Assembly (NCBI RefSeq): GCF_030287445.1
Contig: NZ_JASVWB010000004.1
Coordinates: 434,001 to 498,000 of the forward strand
Direction of reading: 5' to 3'
Source: Streptomyces sp. ALI-76-A
GTDB lineage: Bacteria; Actinomycetota; Actinomycetes; Streptomycetales; Streptomycetaceae
Length of the DNA stretch: 64,000 nt
The position numbers were made by a program, and so were the translations under genes. Below are positions 32,307 to 41,208 of the stretch, piece after piece. The notes below the pieces were generated by a model that worked only from the letters and a program-made list of their open reading frames with translations, did no database searches and was not told the DNA's origin. Position 1 is the stretch's first letter. Each line of letters begins with the position of its first letter.

Positions 32307-32807
32307 GTGGGACGAACACGTACGTATCAATGGGAAGATCCCGCGATCCTGGCGGAGGCCGCCGGACGCATGGCCGGCATCGACTTCCTGCGCGAGTTGC
32401 AGGCGGGGCGGCTGCCGGGACCGCCCATCAACCACTCCATCGACTTCGCCCTGGACGAGGTGGAGCCCGGCAGGGCGGTCTTCTCCCTGACGCCGGGGGA
32501 GGAGCACTACAACCCGATCGGCAGCGTGCACGGCGGCATCTTCGCCACCCTGCTCGACTCGGCGGCGGGCTGCGCCGTCCAGTCCACCCTTCCGCGAGGC
32601 ATGGCGTACACGTCACTCGACCTGACGGTGAAGTTCCTGCGCCGGATCACCGTGGAGACGGGCACGGTGCGCGCCATCGGCACGATCGTCAACAAGGGCC
32701 GCCGAACCGCGCTGGCGCAAGCGCAGTTGATCGACGCGAAAGACCGTCTGCTCGCCCACGCCACCAGTAGCTGCCTGCTCTTCCCGGTGCCTCCCCCGCA
32801 GGCGTGA
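32307..32807 (+). CDS. PaaI-family hotdog-fold thioesterase
   Basis: This 166-residue protein carries the hotdog active-site helix NPIGSVHGGIFATLLDSAAG, typical of PaaI-like acyl-CoA thioesterases. Strands follow with LDLTVKFLRRI and TAIGT-like repeats. The start is GTG 32307, with GGGAAGG about 10 nt upstream. The likely substrate is an aromatic or medium-chain acyl-CoA, but specificity cannot be read from sequence. It is divergent from, and probably regulated by, the adjacent HxlR protein. Confidence 0.88.
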   Translation: MGRTRTYQWEDPAILAEAAGRMAGIDFLRELQAGRLPGPPINHSIDFALDEVEPGRAVFSLTPGEEHYNPIGSVHGGIFATLLDSAAGCAVQSTLPRGMAYTSLDLTVKFLRRITVETGTVRAIGTIVNKGRRTALAQAQLIDAKDRLLAHATSSCLLFPVPPPQA

Positions 32808-33021
32808 CGCACTGCGCCGGCGGCCCCCGCCCCGGCCGACGGGCCGTGCCGCGTGGAGTCGCGTGGACACGCCGCCCACCGTCGGCCAGGGCGCTGCCGG
32901 CCGTTCACCGGGTGTGACCGGGACAGGAGAGTGGGGTCGGCGGGCGTTCACCGCACCGGAAGGTCCCCGGCGGTCAGGCCGGAAGCGGTTCGTCGGTCCG
33001 TTCGGCGACCTCATGCCGTAG

Positions 33022-33300
33022 GGCGGTCCACACGGCGCGCACGCCGACTGCGCCCGTGCCCTCGGAGTCGCCACCGACGGCGACGCCGGGGCCGCCGCTG
33101 CGTTCGGGGAGGCACTCCGCGCCATGTGCCAGGATCTTGCGGTGCCCACCCCGCGAGCCCACGGCATCGACAAGGACGAGTGGTTCCGCCTGCTGCCCCT
33201 CATGGCCGAGCAGGCGCTCGCGTCCGGGTCCCCCGCCGCCAACCCCGTCGTACCCACCGCGGACGAGATCCAGGATCTCTACGCGCAGATATACGCCTGA
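33022..33300 (+). pseudogene. C-terminal relic of an iron-containing alcohol dehydrogenase
   Basis: From 33022 to the stop at 33300 one frame reads like the tail of a Fe-ADH family protein: an AFGEALRAMCQDLAVPTP segment, then MAEQALASGSPAANPVVPT and a final DEIQDLYAQIYA helix. An in-frame TAG at 33019 closes it upstream. The N-terminal Rossmann and metal-binding parts are absent, so about 90 of the usual 370-390 residues remain. No convincing ribosome site was found. It is a decayed gene end next to an intact CoA-ester gene, and the family assignment rests on the tail only. Confidence 0.55.
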
Positions 33301-33368
33301 CACCCGGGCGAGTGAGGAACGTGATGGCCACGACAGCCGGATCCGCGCGGAGTGCGAGGTGCTGACCC

Positions 33369-34379
33369 ATGACTGACACCGCCGCGGCCGAGGTTCTCGC
33401 CGACGTCCACCGGGGCGTCGGCCGGATCACGCTGAACCGGCCCAGGGCGCTCAACGCCCTGACGACGGACATGGTCGCCGCCGTCGACCGTACGCTCGCC
33501 GAGTGGGAGCACGCACCGCTGTCCGCCGTGGTGCTCGCCGGCTCCACCACGAAGGCGTTCTGCGCCGGCGGAGACATCCGCGCGATCCGCGAGCACAGCC
33601 TCGCCGGGGACACCGAGGCCAGTGAGCGGTTCTTCGCCACCGAGTACCGGCTGAACGCCCGGATCGCCGAGTACCCCGTCCCGGTCGTGTCGCTCATCGA
33701 CGGCCTGTGCATGGGCGGCGGTCTCGGCCTGTCCGTCCACGGCAGCTTCCGCGTCGTCACCGAGCGCGCGGTGCTGGCCATGCCCGAGACCGGGATCGGG
33801 TTCTTCCCGGACGTCGGAGCCAGCTACTTCCTGCCGCGGCTGCCCGGCGCGATCGGCATGTACCTCGGGCTGACCGGGCACCGGCTCGACGCGGCCGACG
33901 CCCTGTACACGGGACTGGCCACGCACTTCGTCCCGGCGGACGGGATCGACGCGGTCGGGGAGGCCCTGGCCGCCAACCCCGGTGACCCGGTGGACGTGGT
34001 CCTGAACGGGCTCGCGGGCCGTTCCCCGGTGGCGGACAGCAGGTTGGCGGAGGTGCGCGGGGACGTGGACCGGGCGTTCGGCGCGCCGACCCTCGGCGAG
34101 ATCGAGAAGCGCCTGCGCCACCTCGAAACCCCCTGGGCGGCAACCGCGCTGGCCGCCCTGGAGTCCGCCTCGCCGCAGAGCCTGGAGATCACGCACGCCC
34201 TGCTGGCCCGAGGCAGGCAGCGCACGTTGCGCGAGTGCCTGGGCGCCGAACTCGCCCTCACGCGTACGACCATCCGCACGCCGGACTTCCTGGAGGGCGT
34301 CCGCGCGGCCCTGGTCGACAAGGACCGCACTCCGACCTGGCAGCAGGCGTCGTCCGGCGGACAGGCGCTGCCGACCTGA
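33369..34379 (+). CDS. 3-hydroxyisobutyryl-CoA hydrolase / enoyl-CoA hydratase-isomerase family protein
   Basis: This 336-residue crotonase-fold protein has FCAGGDIRAI (first oxyanion-hole segment), then LCMGGGLGLSVHGSFRVVTE and MPETGIGFFPDVGASYFLPRL. It ends with the FLEGVRAALVDKDRTPTW motif typical of the 3-hydroxyisobutyryl-CoA hydrolase (ECH_2) branch and longer than plain enoyl-CoA hydratases. The expected role is hydrolysis of 3-hydroxyisobutyryl-CoA in valine breakdown, though some homologues act on other 3-hydroxyacyl-CoAs. The gene stands alone and converges on the dehydrogenase gene at 34485. Confidence 0.88.
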   Translation: MTDTAAAEVLADVHRGVGRITLNRPRALNALTTDMVAAVDRTLAEWEHAPLSAVVLAGSTTKAFCAGGDIRAIREHSLAGDTEASERFFATEYRLNARIAEYPVPVVSLIDGLCMGGGLGLSVHGSFRVVTERAVLAMPETGIGFFPDVGASYFLPRLPGAIGMYLGLTGHRLDAADALYTGLATHFVPADGIDAVGEALAANPGDPVDVVLNGLAGRSPVADSRLAEVRGDVDRAFGAPTLGEIEKRLRHLETPWAATALAALESASPQSLEITHALLARGRQRTLRECLGAELALTRTTIRTPDFLEGVRAALVDKDRTPTWQQASSGGQALPT

Positions 34380-34412
34380 ACATGTCCGCCGTGAGCCGGT
34401 GCGGGACCTGGC

Positions 34413-34438
34413 CACGGCTCGGGCCGGGTGGAGCCGTG
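34413..34438. terminator. Hairpin between convergent genes
   Basis: CACGGCTC at 34413-34420 pairs with GAGCCGTG at 34431-34438 across a 10-nt loop. It lies between the convergent hydrolase and dehydrogenase genes and could act on either strand. Confidence 0.4.
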
Positions 34439-34484
34439 CGTGGCGCGCGGTGTCGTGGCGCGCTGTCTCGTGAGCCCCGCGGAC

Positions 34485-35498
34485 TCAGTCGTTCTCGGGC
34501 GCCATCGAGACCACGACCTTGCCGGCCCTGGTGCGGCCCTGCTCGACGTACGCCATCGCATCGAGGGTCTGGTCGAAGGGGAACGTCCTGTCGAGGACCG
34601 GGTGGAGCTGCCCGCTGTCGTAGAGGGAGCCCAGCTCGCGTAGCTGGGATCCGTCGGCCTGCATGAAGAAGAACTGGTAGCGCACGCCCAGGGCCTTGGC
34701 CCGCTTGCGGACCTTGCGGCTGAGCGCGTTCATGACCACACCCATGAACGAGGGGGCGCCGAGCTGCTTGGCGAACCCGGCGTCCGGCGGGCCGACGACG
34801 CTGATGGCCAGGCCGCCGGGCTTCAGCACGGTCAGCGACTTCTCGAGGTTCGCCCCGCCCAGGGAGTCCAGCACCAGGTCGTAGCCGGACAGCACGTTCG
34901 AGAAGTCTTCCTTGGTGTAGTCCACGACGACGTCGGCGCCGAGGCTCCTGACCAACTTCTCGGTGTCGGTGCTCGTGGTCGTCGCCACGGTGGCGCCGAG
35001 GTGCTTGGCGAGCTGGATGACCGTCGAACCGAGGCCGCCGGCGCCGGCGTGGACGAGGACCTTCTGACCCGGCCTCACGTGGGCGCGGTCGACGAGGATC
35101 TGCCAGGCGGCCAGAGCCACCAGTGGCACCGCGGCTGCTTCCCCGAGGGTGAGCGAGGCGGGCTTGGGCGCGACGTCGTCCATGTCGATCGCGATGAACT
35201 CCGCGAAGCCTCCGATCCGCAGGTCGCGCGGACGGGCGTAGACCTCGTCGCCGACGTCGAAGCCGTGTACGGCGGAACCGACCCGGGTCACCACGCCGGC
35301 CAGGTCGTGGCCGAGCACGAACGGGCGCCGGTACTTCAGGAGCTGCTTGAACTCCCCGTTGCGGACCATCTTGTCCAGCGGATTGACACTGGCGGCGCTC
35401 ACTCTGACCAGGACGTCACGGTCTCCGACGGTGGGCTCGGATACCTCTGCGGCGCGCGCGCCGTCTTTGCCGTACGTGTCCACGACGAACGCCTTCAT
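34485..35498 (-). CDS. Zinc-free MDR / quinone oxidoreductase-like NADP-dependent dehydrogenase
   Basis: This 337-residue medium-chain dehydrogenase/reductase has an N-terminal GroES-like part (VSAASVNPLDKMVRNG, PFVLGHDLAGVV) and a Rossmann part with VLVHAGAGGLGSTVIQLAKHLGA. The catalytic-zinc ligand cluster of true alcohol dehydrogenases is not evident, which favours a quinone oxidoreductase or enone reductase. The ATG at 35498 has AAAGGA 9 nt upstream. It is divergent from an HxlR regulator across a 111-bp region with an inverted repeat around its -10. That matches the known pairing of HxlR repressors with electrophile-detoxifying reductases. Confidence 0.88.
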   Translation of the reverse strand: MKAFVVDTYGKDGARAAEVSEPTVGDRDVLVRVSAASVNPLDKMVRNGEFKQLLKYRRPFVLGHDLAGVVTRVGSAVHGFDVGDEVYARPRDLRIGGFAEFIAIDMDDVAPKPASLTLGEAAAVPLVALAAWQILVDRAHVRPGQKVLVHAGAGGLGSTVIQLAKHLGATVATTTSTDTEKLVRSLGADVVVDYTKEDFSNVLSGYDLVLDSLGGANLEKSLTVLKPGGLAISVVGPPDAGFAKQLGAPSFMGVVMNALSRKVRKRAKALGVRYQFFFMQADGSQLRELGSLYDSGQLHPVLDRTFPFDQTLDAMAYVEQGRTRAGKVVVSMAPEND

Positions 35499-35560
35499 GT
35501 CGGCCGTCCTTTCCGCGTGATCTTCTCGATGGTCGATGGTCGATGTGCTGGTCGCGACGC

Positions 35561-35583
35561 TACTTGCTGAGTATAGGAAAGTA
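35561..35583. promoter_or_regulatory. Candidate HxlR operator over the divergent -10 region
   Basis: TACTT at 35561-35565 and AAGTA at 35579-35583 form an inverted repeat. On the minus strand the sequence between them contains TATACT (35575-35570), a good -10 for the dehydrogenase gene about 70 nt from its start codon. A repressor bound here would block that promoter. Confidence 0.4.
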
Positions 35584-35609
35584 AACTCAGGTGAGGTTAG
35601 AATCGCCCC

Positions 35610-36119
35610 ATGGATGCGAGGACCGAAGCTCTTCAGGACGTCGGCAAGGACCCCCGACTCGACCGGGACATGTCGAACTGTTCGATCGCCCGGACCCTTG
35701 AGGTCGTGGGGGAGAAGTGGACGATCCTGATCCTGCGCGAGGTCTGGTACGGCTCGTCCCGCTTCAGCGACTTCGAACGCGTTCTCGGTTGTCCTCGCAA
35801 TCTTCTCGCGGCGCGGCTGCGGATGCTGGTGGAGGAGGGGATACTCGCCACGGAGACCTACAAGGAGCCGGGCTCGCGGAGCCGGCCGAAGTACGTGATC
35901 ACGCCCAAGGGCATGGATCTGGTCCCGGCCGTGATGGGGCTCCTGCAGTGGGGTGACCGCTACCGCGCCGACCCGGAGGGCCCGGCCGTACTGGCGCGGC
36001 ACCGCGGATGCGGCGCGCACGTCGACACCCAGATCCGCTGCGAACGGGGCCACGCGGTGCGGGCGGAGGACATCGAGAGCGTTCCCGGCCCCGCCTTTCG
36101 CAGGAGGCCCGCGGAGTGA
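35610..36119 (+). CDS. HxlR-family transcriptional regulator
   Basis: This 169-residue winged-helix protein has CSIARTLEVVGEKWTILILR, then FSDFERVLGCPRNLLAARL and YVITPKGMDLVPAVM. The C-terminal tail has HRGCGAHVDTQIRCERGH, in which Cys and His residues could bind metal or act as redox sensors. The ATG at 35610 has a weak GAGG about 13 nt upstream, and ATG 35670 is an alternative. Divergence from a quinone-oxidoreductase-like gene suggests it is that gene's repressor, responding to electrophiles or oxidants. Confidence 0.9.
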   Translation: MDARTEALQDVGKDPRLDRDMSNCSIARTLEVVGEKWTILILREVWYGSSRFSDFERVLGCPRNLLAARLRMLVEEGILATETYKEPGSRSRPKYVITPKGMDLVPAVMGLLQWGDRYRADPEGPAVLARHRGCGAHVDTQIRCERGHAVRAEDIESVPGPAFRRRPAE

Positions 36120-36514
36120 ACCGGGCGCGGTCGCGCCAGGAGTTCGCGGTGGGCTCGGTCCGGAGTGTGCTCTCCCCGGTCGGCCCGGCACCCGGCGGCT
36201 CTATGACGTCGATCACGTCGCACCGGTAGCGCAGCCGTCCCGGTGCCGAGCCGTACGAGGTGCTCGATCCCCGACGGCCCGACCCTGCCGTCGTGCGATC
36301 CGAGGTGCGGCGACGCACCTCAACGCGGTTGCGGCAGCCGCCTTGTGAGGATGCCGGGGTCGTCCTCGCCCCGTCGTGGCCCCGGAGCGGCGACGGGGCG
36401 AGGGCGGGGCGAGGTGTCCGGTGGGAGATCAAAGACTGGCGTCGCTGACAGGTACGTCCCATAACCTCGTGCGGAGAGACCTCACACGCCACGTGTGTCT
36501 ACATCAAGGAGGCG
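36120..36514. other. Intergenic region, no gene recognised
   Basis: These 395 bp lie between the HxlR gene and the secreted phosphodiesterase gene. Frames open on both strands show no known domain. The promoter of the following gene should lie here, but no clear consensus was found. Confidence 0.5.
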
Positions 36515-37354
36515 ATGGTGCTCAGAAGGGGCACGCGGTTGCTCGGCGGTGCCATGGCCGTGGTCTGCCTCCTGTTCATCGGCCCGAGCGCGTCGAGCGG
36601 TGCCCTCTTCGTCAGGTCGCTGCACACCGAATCCGTCAGGGACGTCGTACCGAACCGGGTCATGACCTGGAACCTCTGCAACCCCTGCGAGCAGAGCCAC
36701 GTGGACCGGGCGGCGGAGATCGCCAGATACGCGCCCCAGGTCATCGGCGTACAGGAAGCGTGTGTGCGGGACGTCGAGAGGATCCGGGGTTACCTGAGGA
36801 GCCTCTACGGACTGGTGTACCACGTCGAGTACGGACCGGTTCTCCGGAACTGGAGCCGCTGCGGCGGGGCACCGTGGAAGCCGGGAGGCTACGGCCAGGC
36901 GATCCTCTCGGCGGCACCGATGACAGACCGCGTCACCGTGGAGTACCCCGACGGCGGATCCGAGGACCGTGGGTACATGGCGGTCACCACCAGGGTGGGT
37001 GGCCAGCCCGTCCGCCTTTTCAACACGCACCTTGCCGAACGACGTCAGGAAGCAGTCCGAGCCGGCCAGGCCAGGGTGCTCGCCGCAGAGGTCGCCCGGC
37101 ATGAACGCGCGATCGTCATCGGCGACTTCAACGCCGTTCCGGCCGCTCCCGAACTCACTCCGATGTGGGCGCTGGCCACGGACACGGACCCCGGGTGTCA
37201 TCCCTCGTCCACCGGCGCGTGTGAGACGACCACCGACTGGCACAGCAAGTTCGACTATGTCTTCCTGCGCGGCATCGGCCCGCTCACGCACCGCGTGGAG
37301 CACACCCCGTACTCGGACCACGATCTGGTGATCGCCGAACTGGACATGACCTGA
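36515..37354 (+). CDS. Secreted endonuclease/exonuclease/phosphatase (EEP) family protein
   Basis: This 279-residue protein has an N-terminal signal peptide (LLGGAMAVVCLLFIG) followed by the EEP catalytic series: MTWNLC, GVQEAC (metal-binding Glu), FNTHL, GDFNAVP and KFDYVF, ending in YSDHDLV. The family hydrolyses phosphodiester or phosphoester bonds (DNase I, sphingomyelinase and phosphatase members), and the substrate here is unknown. AAGGAGG at 36506-36512 is only 2 nt from ATG 36515 but 5 nt from the next codon, GTG 36518, so translation may really begin at 36518. Confidence 0.88.
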   Translation: MVLRRGTRLLGGAMAVVCLLFIGPSASSGALFVRSLHTESVRDVVPNRVMTWNLCNPCEQSHVDRAAEIARYAPQVIGVQEACVRDVERIRGYLRSLYGLVYHVEYGPVLRNWSRCGGAPWKPGGYGQAILSAAPMTDRVTVEYPDGGSEDRGYMAVTTRVGGQPVRLFNTHLAERRQEAVRAGQARVLAAEVARHERAIVIGDFNAVPAAPELTPMWALATDTDPGCHPSSTGACETTTDWHSKFDYVFLRGIGPLTHRVEHTPYSDHDLVIAELDMT

Positions 37355-37486
37355 CGCGCTGGTGACGGGCCTCCGCCGGGTCCGGCCCGGTGAGCGGCGG
37401 AGAAGTGACCACGGGTGCTGACTTGGTGTTTTACAGTGACTGTCGCCAGATCCGCGACCATGGGAATTGTGAGGTGAACGCCGACC

Positions 37487-39382
37487 ATGCCGGCCGAAAC
37501 GTTTGAGTTCCAGGTGCAGGCCCGTCAGCTGCTTCAGTTGATGATCCACTCCGTCTACTCGAACAAGGACGTCTTCCTGCGCGAGCTCGTCTCCAACGCC
37601 TCCGACGCGCTGGACAAGCTGCGCCTCGAGGCCTTGCGCGACGACACGCTCGACTCCGACACCTCCGACCTGCACATCGCGATCGAGGTGGACAAGGACG
37701 CCCGTACGCTCACCGTGCGGGACAACGGCATCGGGATGTCGTACGAGGAGGTCGGGCGGCTGATCGGCACCATCGCCAACTCGGGCACGGCCGAGTTCCT
37801 TCGGGAGCTGCGGGAGGCGAAGGACGCGGCCGGAGCCGAGGGGCTCATCGGCCAGTTCGGTGTCGGTTTCTACTCCGGCTTCATGGTGGCCGACGAGATG
37901 ACGCTGGTGACCCGCCGGGCCGGCGAGACCCAGGGCACGCGCTGGAGTTCGCGCGGCGAGGGCACGTACACCCTGGACACGGTGGAGGACGCCCCGCAGG
38001 GCACCGCCGTCACGCTCCACCTCAAGCCGGCCGACCCCGAGAACCAGCTCCACGACTACGTCTCTCCCTGGAAGATCAGGGAGATCGTCAAGCGGTACTC
38101 CGACTTCATCACCTGGCCGATCCGGATGGTCCCGGACAAGGGCGAGGGCGACTCCGAGCCCGAGCCCGAGACGCTGAACTCGATGAAGGCGCTGTGGGCG
38201 CGCTCGCGCGAGGAGGTCTCCGACGAGGAGTACCACGAGCTGTACAAGCACATCAGCCACGACTGGCGCGCCCCGCTGGAGACCGTCCGGTTCCAGGCGG
38301 AGGGCACGTTCGAGTACCAGGCCCTGCTGTTCCTTCCGGAGCACGCCCCGCACGACCTGTTCACCGAGGGCCACCGGCGCGGCCTCCAGCTCTACGTCAA
38401 GCGCGTTCTGATCATGGACGACTGCGAGGCGCTGCTGCCGCCGTACCTGCGGTTCGTCAAGGGCGTCGTCGACGCCCAGGACCTCTCGCTCAACGTCTCC
38501 CGCGAGATCCTCCAGCAGGACCGCCACATCCGGATGATCCAGCGGCGGCTGACGAAGAAGGTCCTGTCCTCCCTCAAGAGCATGAGGGCGGCCGACGCAC
38601 AGCGGTACGCGGGTTTCTGGCGGGAGTTCGGAGCGGTCCTCAAGGAGGGCCTGGTCACCGACGCCGACAACCGGGAGGCCATCCTCGACGTCGCGTCCTT
38701 CGCGAGCACCCACGACGAGGAGCCGACGACGCTCCAGCAGTACGTGGAGCGTATGAAGGACGGCCAGGACGACATCTACTTCATGACGGGCGAGTCCCGC
38801 CAGGCCGTCGAGAGCTCCCCGCACCTGGAGGCGTTCCGGGCCCGGGGCATCGAGGTTCTGCTGCTGAGCGACCCCGTCGACGAGGTGTGGGCCGATGCCG
38901 TGGGCGAGTTCCAGGGCAAGCGGCTGCGGTCGGTCGCCAAGGGCGAGGCCGGTCTCGGGGCCGAGGACGGCGACAGCGCCGAGGGCGAACGGGAGCAGCG
39001 GAACGAGGAGTACGCCGGGCTGCTCGGCTGGATGAAGGAACAGCTGGAGGAGGACGTCAAGGACGTGCGGCTGTCGTCCCGGCTCACGGTCTCCCCGGCC
39101 TGCGTCGTCTCCGACGACCACGACCTCACGCCGGCGCTGGAGAACATGTACCGGGCGATGGGGCAGGAGGTGCCGCGGAGCAAGCGCATCCTCGAACTCA
39201 ACCCGGACCACCAGCTGGTGAAGGGCCTCAACCAGGCGTACAAGCAGAGTGAGGACCGCACCGGCCTGGTGGGGACCGCCGAGCTGCTCCACGGCCTGGC
39301 GGTGCTGGCCGAGGGCGGCCGCCCCAAGGACCCCGGCGCGTTCGTGAAGCTGGTGGCGGACCGGCTGGAACGCGCGCTGTAG
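37487..39382 (+). CDS. htpG: Molecular chaperone HtpG (Hsp90)
   Basis: This 631-residue bacterial Hsp90 has the N-terminal GHKL ATPase part: [14 protein letters not shown] (Asn of the Mg/ATP site), [20 protein letters not shown] and [13 protein letters not shown]. The middle domain ([12 protein letters not shown]) and the C-terminal dimerisation part follow. Length and motifs are those of a full HtpG. A GAGGTGA lies about 12 nt before the ATG. A short palindrome ACAGTGACTGT at 37433-37443 lies in its upstream region. No HspR- or CIRCE-type element was seen. It is a single-gene unit closed by a hairpin. Confidence 0.97.
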
Positions 39383-39403
39383 TCGCGTGCTGTAGCGGGC
39401 CTC

Positions 39404-39431
39404 GTGGGCACGGGGCGTACTCCGTGCCCAC
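39404..39431 (+). terminator. Hairpin terminator after htpG
   Basis: A perfect 10-bp stem (GTGGGCACGG at 39404-39413, complement at 39422-39431) with an 8-nt loop begins 22 nt after the htpG stop. Confidence 0.7.
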
Positions 39432-39779
39432 GTACTCCCTGCCCACGTAACCTATGTCGCTCCTCGTCAGCCGGCTTCCGGCTTGCCTGCACCTGGCGTC
39501 ATCGGTCTGCTGCCTGGTGCTCCGCAGGGCCCGAAGAGGCAAGGGGACGTGGCGGGCCGCCACGTCCCGGCCCCCCGGCCCGTGAGCGATGACGACGCAC
39601 TCATCACCCCCGGACCGGTTGCGTACGACGCCCGGGAATCACGCCGGAACCAGTGGACTCGCACCGACCGCGATGAATCGCGCGCCCCCGCCGTCGAGCC
39701 CGGGCCACTGGGAGACCTGCATGTGACGGGGATCACGCCCAGGGGAAAACCTGCCGTCCGTGCCCGGCGTCTTGCGGGT
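39432..39779. other. Upstream region of the sigma-factor operon
   Basis: The sigma-factor frame is open from about 39483 through this stretch, but the residues encoded there (Pro/Arg-rich, no secondary-structure pattern) resemble no sigma region. It is read here as leader or promoter DNA. A longer N-terminal extension cannot be excluded. Confidence 0.4.
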
Positions 39780-40340
39780 GTGAGATCAGTGAGGAAGGCA
39801 CCGGGTGAGCTGGACGAGGAGGGCCTCGTCCGGCTGGTCGCCAGGGGCGACCGTGCCGCGTTCGAGGAGCTGTACCGGCGCACCGCGCCGTGGATGGCGG
39901 TACGGCTGCGCCGCCGCTGCGCGGACGAGCAGATCGTCGCCGAGGTCATGCAGGAGACGTACCTGGCGGTGTGGCGTGCGGCGGGCGCGTTCGCCGGGAC
40001 GGCGGCCGGGGGGACGGCCGTCGGCTGGCTGTGGACGATCGCGGCGCGCCGCCTGGTCGACGCGTTCCGGCGCAGGGCCCACCACGCGGAGCCGCCACCC
40101 GCGGCCGCCGCGCGGCCCGTGATGCCCGCCGCCGAGGAGGAGGCGCTCGCGGCGACCGTCGACGGCGACGTCGGGGACGCGCTGCGACGCCTCGCGCCGG
40201 AGCTCAGACAGGTACTGCAGGCCATGGTGCTCGACGGGCTGTCCGTCCGGGAGACCGCCGTCCTGCTCGGACTGCCCGAGGGCACGGTCAAGACCCGTGC
40301 CCGCCGGGCCCGGATCGCGATGCGGGAGGCGCTGGCATGA
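39780..40340 (+). CDS. ECF-type RNA polymerase sigma factor
   Basis: The region 2 segment LVARGDRAAFEELYRRTAPWMAVRLRR is followed by VMQETYLAVWRAAGAF. Region 4 has LRQVLQAMVLDGLSVRETAVLLGLPEGTVKTR, a helix-turn-helix of ECF sigma factors. About 186 residues from GTG 39780, the usual ECF size. GTG 39789 is an alternative, and the start is uncertain. Its stop overlaps the next gene's ATG (ATGA at 40337-40340), and that gene is a zinc-finger membrane protein. This is a typical sigma/anti-sigma pair. Confidence 0.88.
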   Translation: MRSVRKAPGELDEEGLVRLVARGDRAAFEELYRRTAPWMAVRLRRRCADEQIVAEVMQETYLAVWRAAGAFAGTAAGGTAVGWLWTIAARRLVDAFRRRAHHAEPPPAAAARPVMPAAEEEALAATVDGDVGDALRRLAPELRQVLQAMVLDGLSVRETAVLLGLPEGTVKTRARRARIAMREALA

Positions 40341-41176
40341 GCGTGGCACACGCGTCGATGCGGATCATCGACGGTTATGCGCGCGGCGACACGGACATCG
40401 CCGCCGACGAGGTGTGGGCCCTGGAGGCCCACTTGGAGACGTGCCCGGTGTGCCGTGACCGGCTGTCGGCCGCGGTCGCGGCACGGGCGCCCGCCGCGGC
40501 GGCGCTGGTCGACACCGTGTGGTCCGGCCTCGGCCCCCACCTGGCCGCCGCCGCCACGATGCCGCGCCGACGGCGCTGGTCGGCGCCGTCGGCGAGGTGG
40601 CTGACGCCCACGATGATGCCGTGGCTGGCCATGGTTGTGAGCGTGACACTGCTCGCGCTGCTGCTCGACCTGGCCGACACGGGTTCCGGGTCCGGTTCCG
40701 GCGAGGTGTCGCTGGTGCTGCTGCTCGCCCCGGTCCTGCCCGTGCTCGGGGTCGCGGCGTCCTGGTCACGCGGCCTGGACCCGGCGTACGAGCTGACGGC
40801 CTCCGCGCCGAGGGCGGGGCTGTACCTGGTGCTGCGGCGCACCGCGTCCGTGCTCGCGGTGGTCGTCCCCGCGCTGCTGGTGGGCGGATACGTGACGGGG
40901 ACGACGGGGGTGACGGCCGTGCAGTGGCTGCTGCCCTGTCTGGCCTTCACCTCGACGGCCCTGGCACTCGGCGGTGTCATCGGCGTGACCCGTGCCGCCG
41001 TCGCCCTGGTGGCCGTCTGGGCGGCCGTCGTGGTGGCGCCGACCGTGGCCGCCCGGCGAACGACCTTCGCCCTGCAGCCGGACGGCCTGCCTGTGTGGGG
41101 GCTGGTCCTCGCGCTCGGCATCGGCGTGCTGATCGCCCGCAGGGGCGCGTACTCCGTGCTGGGAGCCCACCGTTGA
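40337..41176 (+). CDS. Zinc-finger anti-sigma factor-like membrane protein
   Basis: These 279 residues have an N-terminal zf-HC2-type motif (His, then CPVC in LEAHLETCPVCRDRL) followed by about six hydrophobic segments from residue 95 onward (MPWLAMVVSVTLLALLL, VSLVLLLAPVLPVLGV and others). The N-terminal part would hold the cognate ECF sigma in the cytoplasm, and the membrane part would sense or anchor. The four-nt overlap with the sigma gene supports translational coupling. Multiple membrane spans are more than in simple one-span anti-sigmas. Confidence 0.8.
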   Translation: MSVAHASMRIIDGYARGDTDIAADEVWALEAHLETCPVCRDRLSAAVAARAPAAAALVDTVWSGLGPHLAAAATMPRRRRWSAPSARWLTPTMMPWLAMVVSVTLLALLLDLADTGSGSGSGEVSLVLLLAPVLPVLGVAASWSRGLDPAYELTASAPRAGLYLVLRRTASVLAVVVPALLVGGYVTGTTGVTAVQWLLPCLAFTSTALALGGVIGVTRAAVALVAVWAAVVVAPTVAARRTTFALQPDGLPVWGLVLALGIGVLIARRGAYSVLGAHR

Positions 41177-41208
41177 CCATGCAGAGAGACAATCGGAAAG
41201 GACATCAC

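Noticed and set aside
39483..39779. A roughly 100-residue N-terminal extension of the ECF sigma factor
   Set aside because: The frame is open but the residues look non-coding. A start at 39780 or 39789 gives the normal ECF length.
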